64,000 nucleotides of DNA from Pachyseris speciosa (Eukaryota; Cnidaria; Anthozoa; Scleractinia; Pachyseridae): positions 2,272,501-2,336,500 of the forward strand of contig JAEMWC010000011.1 in the NCBI GenBank assembly GCA_016490735.1. The letters are read 5' to 3'. The notes beneath the pieces are model-generated. The model did not search any database. It was not told where the DNA came from and saw only the letters and a list, made by a program, of their open reading frames with translations. Below are positions 46,201 through 54,600 of the stretch, piece by piece (the stretch's first letter is position 1; each line of letters begins with the position of its first letter). Both the position numbers and the translations under genes were made by a program.

Positions 46201-47724
46201 CCTCCAAGTTCTTTAGCAGGCAAGGGTCACTGGTGATTGCTGCCTACTATTCCAGCTATGTTGCCCACTGCTATAAAACACTTTGACCAGGCTGCGGCAA
46301 GTTAGGGAGTCAACGATAATTTTTAAGGGGTCAATAGTCATGTGTTTTTCTAAATTCTTAACGTTATCACCCAATCTGTTAGGTCAGGAAGCCAGCTTTC
46401 TCGGGTTTTTCACCTGTTTGACCCTCTCTCATCTGGGACACCTGTAAGGTGTTGATTTTGTCAGTAGTAGCCTTTTCATCGTGCTCCTTCTTTTTTGTTT
46501 GTTTTTCTCCAGGTAGATGTCAAATTTGTGCGTATGATGAAGCGTTACATTTCATTACGAGAACTGAAGACTCTTCATCTGGTGAGGCAACAACTGGTCA
46601 CATCGATCTGCACATGGTCAGAAAATTGTTCTGCCAAAAGGAGGGGGTGGATTCTGACTTAATAAGAGCAATTAAGTCGCAAACTGGTGCATTCCCTTGC
46701 CTTGTAGTATTTTTGGAAAAGGAAAGGTGGCTGTAATTAATTTGCCAGGGACACGGATCAAATTGATGTAAAATACAAAGAAACTAAGCTGGTACTTGGA
46801 CCCACAGACATGCGAAAAGGAACAGTAAGTCAAGGTAATACTGAAAGCTTACCAAGGGATTAAATTCAAAAGGTACAAACTAAAACCATGCAATTACCAG
46901 TAATTGGCAACGGGTTAGAAATTGAAGTAAGCTTTTTATGAAAGAGTATGGATTGAAACAAAACTTACTTATTCGCCACTTCCATGATAAACTTTGATCC
47001 CCCCCCAAAATTTTGCGCAACCATTGTTTTCAGTTTCTCTTGGGACTAACAATCGTCTCGAGAGAAATTGAAACCAATGGTTGTACAAAATTTTTTGGGG
47101 GCAAACAAGGTGTATTATGGGAGATGTGGAAGAGGCGAATTTTAATTTTACTTTATTTACACAGGAGCACAAAGCTACTGGTGGCCCTTTAAAATCACTT
47201 GCTCTGTTCACATCTGCTCGGCTGTCCGTACAACCTGTCACTGAAGGTATGTGGTCAGAAAATGGGATCGCTATAATTCTCTAATTGAAGTTAGTCTTTC
47301 ATTCCCAAGACTGAAGGATTAACACTTATTGCTGCACAACACTCAGTTTAAAAATTAGTCATCAAACTAGCTCATATGAACAAAGCTTCGGAATAAGTGG
47401 TCTGGAGTGAATGCAAAACTACTGAGACCGTTGGGCACTGCTCTGTCGAGAATACCCGCATACCCCAGCGTGAGTAGTTTCCTTTTTGATGGTTTATGCC
47501 TCTATCCACTAACTTTTTGGGAGAATAAGAATTAACTCAAGCTAAGATTTATTGCGTTCAGACTCCTTCCCTCCCCCTAAATACTCTGCCCTTAACACGC
47601 CGAGCATGTGTGCCCCTCGGAAATATGTTGAATATTATGACTTGAATTTCTCTCTTTGTTGTTCTTCCCAGATGAATTCGATTTCATTTGCAGCTTAGAG
47701 GACAAGCCAGAAGACAATGATTGA
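34833..47724 (+). CDS. THYN1: Thymocyte nuclear protein 1 homologue (EVE domain), 10 exons
   Basis: THYN1 is a nuclear EVE-domain protein; the fold is related to PUA/YTH-type modified-base readers and its precise role is unsettled. Exons: 34833-34902, 36579-36622, 37710-37781, 40052-40120, 42485-42580, 42967-43028, 45484-45517, 46513-46581, 47165-47246, 47672-47724, giving 216 residues (human about 225). Residues 5-23 are Lys/Arg-rich (KKRAVESTADEKHNKKSKR), a likely bipartite nuclear signal. The EVE domain (about 46-210) has WLMKSEPDSRIQNGVDVK, WDGVRNYQARNFM, AFFYHSNCKIPGIAG and VKFVRMMKRYI, and ends EEFDF-like (DEFDFICSLED). Phase is kept only if exon 2 uses a GC donor (CAG|GCAAGA). Exon 3 may start at 37713 instead. 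An upstream in-frame ATG at 34698 would add 45 residues; I prefer 34833 because family members begin with the basic stretch. Confidence 0.95.
35221..35830. mobile_element. 0.61-kb MITE with perfect 22-bp ends, C/G-rich interior
   Basis: ATGCACCTATCAATGTTAGT at 35221 has an exact inverted copy ending 35830. GGTGGGGACTTT and AAAGTCCCCACC continue the symmetry inside. A comparable terminal sequence occurs in the element at 52586-52875. It lies in THYN1 intron 1; the rest of that intron is without recognisable features. Confidence 0.75.
37271..37668. mobile_element. 0.40-kb MITE in THYN1 intron 2
   Basis: TATAGGGGGATTCATGCTTAC at one end and GTAAACAAGGATTCCCCTATA at the other are imperfect inverted repeats bounded by TA. 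It is non-coding and ends 40 bp before THYN1 exon 3. Confidence 0.6.
38638..39903. mobile_element. 1.27-kb C-rich-ended element, relative of 12361-13630
   Basis: TTCCAGAAAATATCCGTACC near 38638 and the inverted GGATTTTTTCTGGAATCAC ending about 39903. C runs occur near both ends (38686-38700, 39752-39770). Length and ends match the MON1-intron copy, although the interiors show no obvious similarity by eye. Confidence 0.6.
39930..40012 (-). mobile_element. Degenerate tRNA-like (SINE head) fragment
   Basis: On the - strand an AACTCAGTTGG box A and a GGGTTTAAAACCC box B surround an anticodon-like loop CTGCTAA (GCT, serine-like). Stems pair poorly. It ends 40 bp before THYN1 exon 4. Confidence 0.45.
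40180..40560. mobile_element. 0.38-kb MITE, copy 1
   Basis: Ends TAGCCTCCTATACAGAAGTC and GATGTCTGCGTAGGAGGCTA are inverted. Inside, CCTTTGTTTTGAAGAAA and GATTGGCTAACCGCC are shared with the next copy. It lies in THYN1 intron 4. Confidence 0.7.
40713..41088. mobile_element. 0.38-kb MITE, copy 2, 5' truncated
   Basis: It aligns along its length with copy 1 in the same orientation, from CATTCCTCCCC to AAAGATGTCTGCGAAGGAAGG, with many substitutions. The left terminal repeat is missing. Confidence 0.65.
41460..41634 (+). mobile_element. LINE 3' end with ATT tail
   Basis: A 3' UTR-like sequence ends AATAAAACTG followed by (TTA)n at 41600-41632. No coding part remains. Confidence 0.45.
41812..42394 (+). 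mobile_element. Degenerate hAT-like element with zinc-finger fragment
   Basis: Ends TATACAGGGTTTGACATCT and AGATGCCTATAACCCTGTGTA are inverted, with the CAGGG terminus usual for hAT elements. Inside, 42165-42275 reads (with breaks) GFNPS, MFRWLEYH and KIFCSICRGYRQG, like the zinc-finger start of hAT-derived ZNF862-type proteins. It is short and disrupted, so a non-autonomous relic. It ends 90 bp before THYN1 exon 5. Confidence 0.5.
43155..43260. repeat. GT microsatellite followed by a G run
   Basis: About 35 GT dinucleotides (43155-43228) are followed by GAGTGAGTGGGGGG. A 22-bp unit, CATGTAAATGTAACAAACAT, is tandemly repeated just downstream (about 43320-43375). It lies in THYN1 intron 6. 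Confidence 0.85.
44214..44975. repeat. Tandem array of about 115-145-bp units, six copies
   Basis: Units start with CAGTTTT(C/T)GTTGGGGCCCTCTCAACC-like blocks near 44214, 44330, 44474, 44615, 44728 and 44848. They continue with CTGCTTTTCATTGACTCAAC and a run of AATTTTTGCAATTTTTCC variants. No frame is kept. It lies in THYN1 intron 6. Confidence 0.8.
45755..46188. mobile_element. TTAA-flanked MITE, 0.43 kb
   Basis: TTAA-AGTGCACCTAACCCCGAA at 45755 and TTCGGGGTTAGGGGCACTT-TTAA ending 46188. A second inverted pair inside is centred on TTGACGTCA / TGACGTCA next to CCCCAG / CTGGGG. It is non-coding and lies in THYN1 intron 7. Confidence 0.75.
46971..47140. mobile_element. 170-bp hairpin MITE abutting THYN1 exon 9
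   Basis: ATTCGCCACTTCCAT and its inverted counterpart ending AGAGGCGAAT (47140) enclose a long imperfect hairpin, with CAACCATTG / CAATGGTTG and AAAATTTT segments pairing. It ends 24 bp before the exon that starts at 47165, so it lies next to the splice acceptor's pyrimidine tract. Confidence 0.7.
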
Positions 47725-48669
47725 GCTAATTTGCTGACTGGTTTGGAGACCTTGATCCGGGTTACAAGTCTGTTTTGGAGTTCACGATGGTTGTAAAGTA
47801 AAAGAGTGAAAGCAAAAACTAAATAATTAAAAGTTTACGTTATAGATTTCAGTTGCAGTGAAAAAAAAAATGCTTTGAGTTTGAGGGTGAAGAATCCACT
47901 CGTTGCATTGGGTGAGGTGTTGCGTGTTCTCTTGGTATATATAGGTTGTCTAAGGCGAGTTCTCAAGACAAGAGAAGCGGTCCTTATACTTTGTTCTGAG
48001 GTTAGAAAATGGCGTTAGAGAGTTACGGCAAACGGAAAATGTCAGTTTCTCCGCGTTTACGTTTTCTCTAAAGAATTAATAATGGAAACCATGAAAATGG
48101 AAATGTCGCACAAATATAAGAAAATCGCGGTTACTTAGTTATTTTTACAGCTTGCCATAACGGTGATCCTAAATCACTCTATTTCCATTTGGAAACAACA
48201 GCAAGCCGTTATTTTGTGGCTACTGAAAGAAGCACTTGCCTCGATTATATGAAGGGTCCTCTCAACCTCGTTCCCGTACAGGTATCACTCCAGGGGGCGG
48301 GAAGAGGAGAGATCCTGGGAACGAGGTTGGGGTCCTCTATGTCATCAAATGACTGAAAAGCCCGTGGCGGCTGGATAGGCCCGCAAAGTGTGCATGCAAT
48401 AGCCACATGTACTCACAGACTACCTATTTATGTATATTGATAGGATTACTTCTGTTTTTCATTCAGCCTATTGTTATTGACTGATTTGTGGAGCGGTCTT
48501 CGCTCTGACTTCAACTGATCGTGCTGTTCTAGGCTCATGAAAAAGTTTGTTGTGCGACTTATTGTTTGTCCTTCGTTTCATTTTTGCTCATGGAGTTTTC
48601 TTTTGCTATCCTTGTCTCGTTGATAGCAAACTGGATCTCTGAGAACGGTCATGTATTGTCAGTTTTTAG

Positions 48670-48675
48670 AAATAA
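48670..48675 (+). promoter_or_regulatory. Possible THYN1 polyadenylation signal
   Basis: This is the first clear AATAAA after the THYN1 stop (47724), about 950 bp downstream. A hairpin around CAACCTCGTTCCC / GGGAACGAGGTTG lies between (about 48266-48330). No transcript evidence is available. Confidence 0.3.
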
Positions 48676-48743
48676 AGGGTTTGTGAAACATACCACTGGT
48701 TGCTGAAATTTGGTGGAAGCCTAATCTTCGCGATACTCATGAA

Positions 48744-48751
<8 letters not shown>

Positions 48752-48789
<38 letters not shown>

Positions 48790-49857
48790 GAAGTGAAACA
48801 CGAAAATTTGGTTTATCAACGGAGTTTTATAATGTAAATTGACCACCGTACAGGGATTCGATTAGCTGACGTTTCGAGCTTTAACTGGGTTATTATGCGG
48901 GTGAAATGTGAGGGTGAATGGAATTCATTTCCTTTTGTGACGTCTGTAGTGCTGACTGTTGATCAATCTGCTGAGCGCGGTGATGGCCCGATTGAACCAC
49001 AGAATCAGGGCAGCCGCGTTTCTCGAAAAAATGGCACATTTCCTCTGATTTGTTGGAAAAATCAGAGTCATCACTACATAGACGTCGAAGTCTAAGAAAT
49101 TGAGAATAGGGAATCCCTCACATTTCACCCGCATAATAACCCAGTTAAAGCCATCATTCTTAATAACTTTAAGATACTGCAAAATGATCCAGAAACTGCT
49201 AGAATCTTTTCGGAACCACCGCTGACTTCATTCAAACGCGACAAAAATGTAGGTAACTTTCTAGTTAAAAGCGTATGCAAAACAACTGAACAACCTGGCA
49301 CTTTTAAATGCGCGCGCTCGCGATGCAAAACTTGTCCTTTCATTCAAAACACTGACAAAATATCGGGCCCTAAGCGATCTGTTAAGATCACTGATCGTTT
49401 CACGTGTACCTCCGCAAATGTTATCTATTGCATAACCTGCACATTATGCAAAAAGTTATACATCGGCGAAACAGGAAGACGACTAGGTGACCGATTCCGA
49501 GAACATCTTCGTGATGTTGAGAAAGATGACAAAGACGCATCCAAACCTGTCGCTCGGCATTTTAATCTCCCTAACCATTCCAAACAACACATGTCGATCT
49601 CCGGCCTTTCCCTACATCAAGGTACCACGGAAAGCCGTAAAAATCTCGAGCAAAAACTGATCTTTCAAATTGGCACTCTTAATCCCCACGGTATCAACGA
49701 GCGCTTTTCATTCAATTAATTTATTCCTGTTTTTCACGTTACCATGTTACCACCAATAGCGTAGCTCCATTTTCTGTATATAAACCACACACAACCCACA
49801 ATTCCTCGATTCGCTCCGACACAGGGCTAACGCTCGAAACGTCAGCTAATCGAATCC

Positions 49858-49888
<31 letters not shown>

Positions 49889-49925
49889 CGTTGATAAACC
49901 AAATTTTCGCGATACTCACCCTCGT
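48752..49925 (+). mobile_element. Penelope-like retroelement, two fragments head to head
   Basis: About 85-bp inverted terminal sequences (around 48800-48886 and 49842-49925) include ACCGTACAGGGATTCGATTA. A second inverted pair, AACTGGGTTATTATGCGGG at about 48887 and the complement at about 49114-49145, shows that the left part (48752-49090) is an internally deleted copy in - orientation. The right part is a + copy with an endonuclease ORF. Penelope-like elements often occur in such mixed head-to-head arrangements. Confidence 0.8.
49096..49719 (+). CDS. Penelope-like element GIY-YIG endonuclease (5' truncated)
   Basis: A 207-codon open frame has no credible start because the reverse-transcriptase part is missing. 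The first residues (LTFHPHNNPVKAIILNNF, then IFSEPPLTSFKRDKNVGNFL) match the end of the RT domain and linker. A cysteine cluster (CARSRCKTCPF) and then VIYCITCTLCKKLYIGETGR, FREH and ARHFNLPNHS follow: a GIY-YIG nuclease with the Cys-rich insertion and downstream His seen in Penelope families. It ends INERFSFN. The enzyme nicks target DNA for reverse transcription. The frame is undamaged, so the copy is fairly young. Confidence 0.85.
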   Translation, partial: EIENRESLTFHPHNNPVKAIILNNFKILQNDPETARIFSEPPLTSFKRDKNVGNFLVKSVCKTTEQPGTFKCARSRCKTCPFIQNTDKISGPKRSVKITDRFTCTSANVIYCITCTLCKKLYIGETGRRLGDRFREHLRDVEKDDKDASKPVARHFNLPNHSKQHMSISGLSLHQGTTESRKNLEQKLIFQIGTLNPHGINERFSFN

Positions 49926-49960
49926 TCATTTAACAGCCTTATCGATAAGTTTTAGTTTTG

Positions 49961-50126
49961 TGAATGATATATGAAATGAATCATATATGAACTGCGGAAA
50001 TGAAATCAAATGAAGAATGATCCTCGCAGTTGTGAACGCAATTTATGCAATTGCGAAAGAAGCCTGAAAAAAAATTCAGGACTTCAACGGGGTTTGAACC
50101 CGTGACCTCGCGATTACCGGTGCGAT

Positions 50127-50167
<41 letters not shown>

Positions 50168-50465
50168 AGGTCAATTGTGGGTTCATATGATCCCGTGAAA
50201 GAAATGAGTGTGAATGATATATAGAATGAATCATATATGAACTGCGGAAATGAAATCAAATGAAGAATGATCCTCGCAGAAAAGAAGCCTGAAAAAATTC
50301 AGGACTTCAACGGGGGTTTGAACCCGTGACCTCGCGATTACCGGTGCGATGCTCTAACCAACTGAGCTATGTAGCCACTGACGTTGGGAGCAGGTCAACT
50401 GTGGGTTCATATGATCCCGTGAAAGAAATGAGTGTGAATGATATATGAAATGAATCATATATGAT
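49961..50465 (-). mobile_element. Tandem pair of tRNA-derived SINEs
   Basis: Two same-orientation units begin at 49961 and 50211 (250 and about 224 bp) and are nearly identical apart from a 27-bp gap in the second. Each has, on the - strand, a tRNA-like head (about 50083-50152 and 50303-50376) with GCTCAGTTGGTTAGAGC and GGTTCAAACCCC, and a hairpin with a T-run loop immediately 3' (GCCTGAAAAAAAATTCAGG on the + strand). AT-rich flanks contain the ATATATGAAATGAATCATATAT palindrome. Confidence 0.8.
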
Positions 50466-50575
50466 GAGCATTCACATGGCACAACTTTGTTCTACGTTGT
50501 GTCGCATACGCCAAGACGCGCAACAAATCGTACTGTCTAAATCGCCCTTTAGATAGTCGACGGTCCCCGTTTAAA

Positions 50576-51266
50576 CATTACTTGCCAAAAATTTCGGACG
50601 ATTTTAATTTCGGACATAAAGAGTGTACGAAAATAAAACTGTCCGAAAGTTTTAAGCGTCCGAAATTTTTACAGTACAGTATAAAACTTTTAATTGCTTT
50701 CTTGGGCGACGATATTACTTGCATTCAAGGCCAATCAGTACATGATGTAGCTAGAACTAGGATTAGACTTTGCTCGTTCTTTTTTATCACTGGAAAGGAA
50801 AAGTCCTATTTCTTCTATGGAAAACATAATGTAAACTGATAAGTTCCATTTTGCAGTTTACTGTAGTTATATTTTTTCAGTTTTACGATAATTGCATTGC
50901 CAGTGCCAGTGTTGTCCTCTTCTGCTTCACATCCGCATCAATCAAACACAATCGAAAGGCCCTCCTCGTTGTCACTGGCATATGGTTCTTCTTCTGTTGC
51001 TGTCGGTGACTGAGGTGATTAATAAAGAAGCTCGTAGTTCTTTTCAATACGCTCCTGGAGACGACGAAGAATTTACTTGTGTTGTTTTCTCGTCGGTGTA
51101 TCTGTCTGTAAAACCTTGAGGGTGCAGTAAAACTATTATTTTGACAGATGTTGTTTCAGCCTAATTCCTGTTTTGTAGGCGTAAATTTACTTTAACTATG
51201 TTTCAGCAAAGTGTCCGAAAATGAAACGTCCGAAATTTTAACGTCTGAAAATTTTGGCAAATAATG
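50576..51266. mobile_element. 0.69-kb inverted-repeat element
   Basis: CATTACTTGCCAAAAATTTC at 50576 and its near-complement ending 51266. GTCCGAAA/TTTCGGAC motifs recur several times just inside both ends. No transposase is visible. Confidence 0.65.
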
Positions 51267-51350
51267 TAGTCGTTGTAAGCGTTTTACTATCTTTTAATTG
51301 CGTCTTTTAATTGAGTCATATAATAAATCCTTTATTTACCACGCTTGTTC

Positions 51351-51392
51351 GGTCAAGATGACGGGATATTGGCCAAGTTCTTTTTTTGCGTG

Positions 51393-51425
<33 letters not shown>

Positions 51426-51488
51426 CACGCAATAAACACGCATAAACACGCAAAAAAAGAACTTGGCCAATATCCCGCCATCTTGACC
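51351..51488. repeat. Hairpin with about 50-bp arms upstream of VAMP7
   Basis: GGTCAAGATGACGGGATATT at 51351 is mirrored by the sequence ending ATCTTGACC at 51488, through GCGTGTTTATGGACC and a CGAGACGAAGTCG loop. The right arm has ATAAACACGC three times against once on the left. It lies 180 bp before the VAMP7 start, so it may sit in the promoter or 5' UTR. Confidence 0.75.
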
Positions 51489-51669
51489 TCACGCTTGGCC
51501 AATAACCCATATATATTATAAGCATTGTTGAGATATTTGCAGTGACGTCATGTGAAATTCTTTGGGGACAGTTTAATTGTCCTTACATGAGTTGGACAAC
51601 TCTTAGTTACGTTTGGAACACTCCACGTTTTTGCTCTGACGAAGAGGATTTGCTTTCAGCCGACTAGCC

Positions 51670-54600
51670 ATGTCAATAATTTACAGCCTCATAGCTCGTG
51701 GAACTACGGTCCTTGTTGATTATACGGAAACTACAGGCAATTTTCAGCAAATAACAGGTTCAATTTTACAAAAAATCCCCTTACACGATGATACAAAATG
51801 TACGTACGTTTCCGGCAGGTAAGCAGTTCATTTTGCATTCGTAGCATGTGAGCTTGTTCTGTATCCTGTCATGGCGTGTCTGGCTTTTACATACCACCAT
51901 GTCATTTGTGATTTTTATAACGATCAAAGTATACATTTGTCGCTGTACAAAACTTTGTTATCGTTTGAATTCAGCTCTGAATCGAAGCCAAGGCTCGCCG
52001 TAGGATCTTGTGTGCGCGCTAATGTTGTATTTAGCCTAAGTCTTGTATGCGGCTAGCTTTGCGGTACCGTGTTCATTTGAAATCTATCGAGAAAAGTGAT
52101 TCAGACACCTTTCCACTGCAAAACAACTGCCTTATATATGTACGTCTTGGTGCGGTGCATGACAAGTACATGTTTGTACGACGTCAGAATACGTCTTAAA
52201 GCTTAGGTGCGTCATTACGGTAGTCAGTAAATACAACAAGTACTACCCATAAGTACACTCTTGAGGCTGACTTATTAGTCAGCCTTAAGAGTGTATTTAC
52301 TGAATAACATGTGATTGTCGCAACCTTCGATGGATAAATCCTTTTAATAAGTGCTTTTCTGCCTTAGCCAAGTCTATAGGTCATCCGCGAACGATGACAG
52401 AATGCAGATATGTTGTTGTATCTTACGTCAGAATAAATTTAAGCTTTATACAGGTGACAGTGATAGTGGTTTACTGCCGTAATTTTTTGGTTTGTAGTTT
52501 CACTTTGGTTAAGGTTCATTCAAGTATGAACAACTGGATTCCTGTAATTTAAGTCTAAATAAACATTCTGCTTCCAATTGGTAATGTACTTATCAATTGA
52601 AATCCCCACCCCCAGGACAGGCTGGGGATTTGACTTCATGTCAAATAAAATGGTCATAAACCCCCACCCTACTGGGGCACTTAAACTTGTACAACCCCCA
52701 CCTACAGTCCTGTAAGAGGAAAATTGAATATGGCAAATCTTGAGAAATCCCCACCCCCAAGGGCAAAACATGCTGTGAAATTTAACACCCAAGGTCCATT
52801 GGCACCCCCTTGGCCCGGGGGTGGAGGGGGGTGGAGGAGGAGGAGGGGGGGGGGGGGGTTTCAATTGATAAGTGCATAATACTCTTTGTCTTTGTATTTT
52901 AAAGTTACCATTTTCATGTGATAGTAGACGATGGCTTAATCTTCCTTTGCATGGCTGATGAGGATTTTGGAAAGAGGCAGCCATATGCATTTCTTGAAGA
53001 GGTAAGGGGAACCAGATGCAGTTTATATGTATGAATGGCAATAGTACCTTGATGTGGTGGTAAACTAGGAGAGCTGTTACCTGTTACACATGTACATCAT
53101 TGTACACTGTACACCTACATCTACATTTGGTAACTTGCAAAATATCTAGGACGTGAAGCAAGTATTGAAGCAAAAATAAAAATAATTGATACTTAAAATG
53201 TCTGCAGCTGCATTGAAGGTGCCGATGCTGGTATTAATCATTTATTTCTAACGGCAGCTCGTAGCCCAATCTTTATTGTTCTGGGCCAAAAACTTGTCAC
53301 ATGATGTTTGTATTGGTTTAAACTTCTTGGCATGCGAGTTCCATGAGAAGTGGGGTTAGATTTGGGGGGGGGGGGGGTGGGGGGTGGGGGGTGTGGGGCA
53401 GGGAGGTTTAGGTGTCTCCACCTTAAGCCACAATTATATTCTGCAGAGGAGTATGGTAATTAAGCCGTTTTGTATGAAATTGAGGTATAGTTATTTTTCC
53501 TGTGGAGATTTAATCTACCACTACTTAGTCTTGTGATTTGTTACTGTTAGAGAGCACTGCAGCAGTGAATTACATTTGTACCACTGCTCAAAATATTTAA
53601 AGTGACATAAATAACTAACCAAAATATATAAATTGCAACATGGGTATTTTCACTTAAGATATCCATTAATGAAAGAGCTGAAAATGAGTGTGAATTTTCA
53701 GTTACATAGGCCTGGTGTGGAATTAGTAAAATGAAAAAAGGCGTTGTGGTCGAAAATTGGTTCAGGTCCTGAAGACCTGAGTGGAAAGAGTCCCATCCCT
53801 GAAAACACATTCAGATTGTTAATGTAAATAGTTTGCTGGAGGTGCTATTTAGTTTTGTGGTATTTCTCCTGTTTACAATCAATTTTAATTTTTTTTTGTC
53901 TTGGCACATAGATTAAACGTCGTTTTGTAAACAGCACTCTGAAACAAAGGGCAAGAACAGCCTATGCCAATGAATTCAGAAGAGACTTTGGACAAGTATT
54001 GGCCAGTCAGATGGTAAGGCATTAGTTACCTCTACTTTCTACTTGCCACTTTCGTGACTATTAATGGACACAAGCACTGTTGTGCTGGTGCAGAGTGTAA
54101 AACAAGAAATTCTCAACAAGTGCAAATTAATGCTTAGAATGTAAAAATTTCAATTGTAAAAATAATTCAATTTTTGGTGAATATTTCTGTTGAAGAATCT
54201 CTCAGTTAGCATGACAGATGATGCGTGACTCAGAACGATTAAGGTTGTTATTAATATTTTTTAATTTGGTCACATTTACATTGAAGGTTTGCTACAAACA
54301 GTTGCAAAAAATAATTACTACAGTAACTTGAGATATAATTAATTCTGACTGAAAAGAGGTCCTCCTCCCCTTTATCAATGTTGGTACACATGTAAGACCA
54401 CAGAAAATGTGGTTCAACAAAACATTTATGATTTGTGATTCTGACCCTTAAACATTTCTGGTGAAAAGGCTATTAAATAGACGATGCATGACTCACATGA
54501 CTCACTCCAAATCTCACTTAACTATTACAAAATTCTCTGGCAAAAACATAAGATGTCTTGGTGGTGTAATCGATTAGAAGCAGAACATCAGCATTGTGAT

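Noticed and set aside
46585..46840. ORF after THYN1 exon 8 (ATGHIDLHMVRKLFC) as an alternative exon
   Set aside because: The exon 8 donor (CTG|GTGAGG) and conservation place the next exon at 47165; the reading here has no match I know and may be a transposon remnant.
52520..53041. 173-residue proline-rich ORF on the - strand
   Set aside because: It is produced by the G/C-rich MITE and overlaps VAMP7 exon 2 on the other strand; the poly-Pro run is the complement of a G run.
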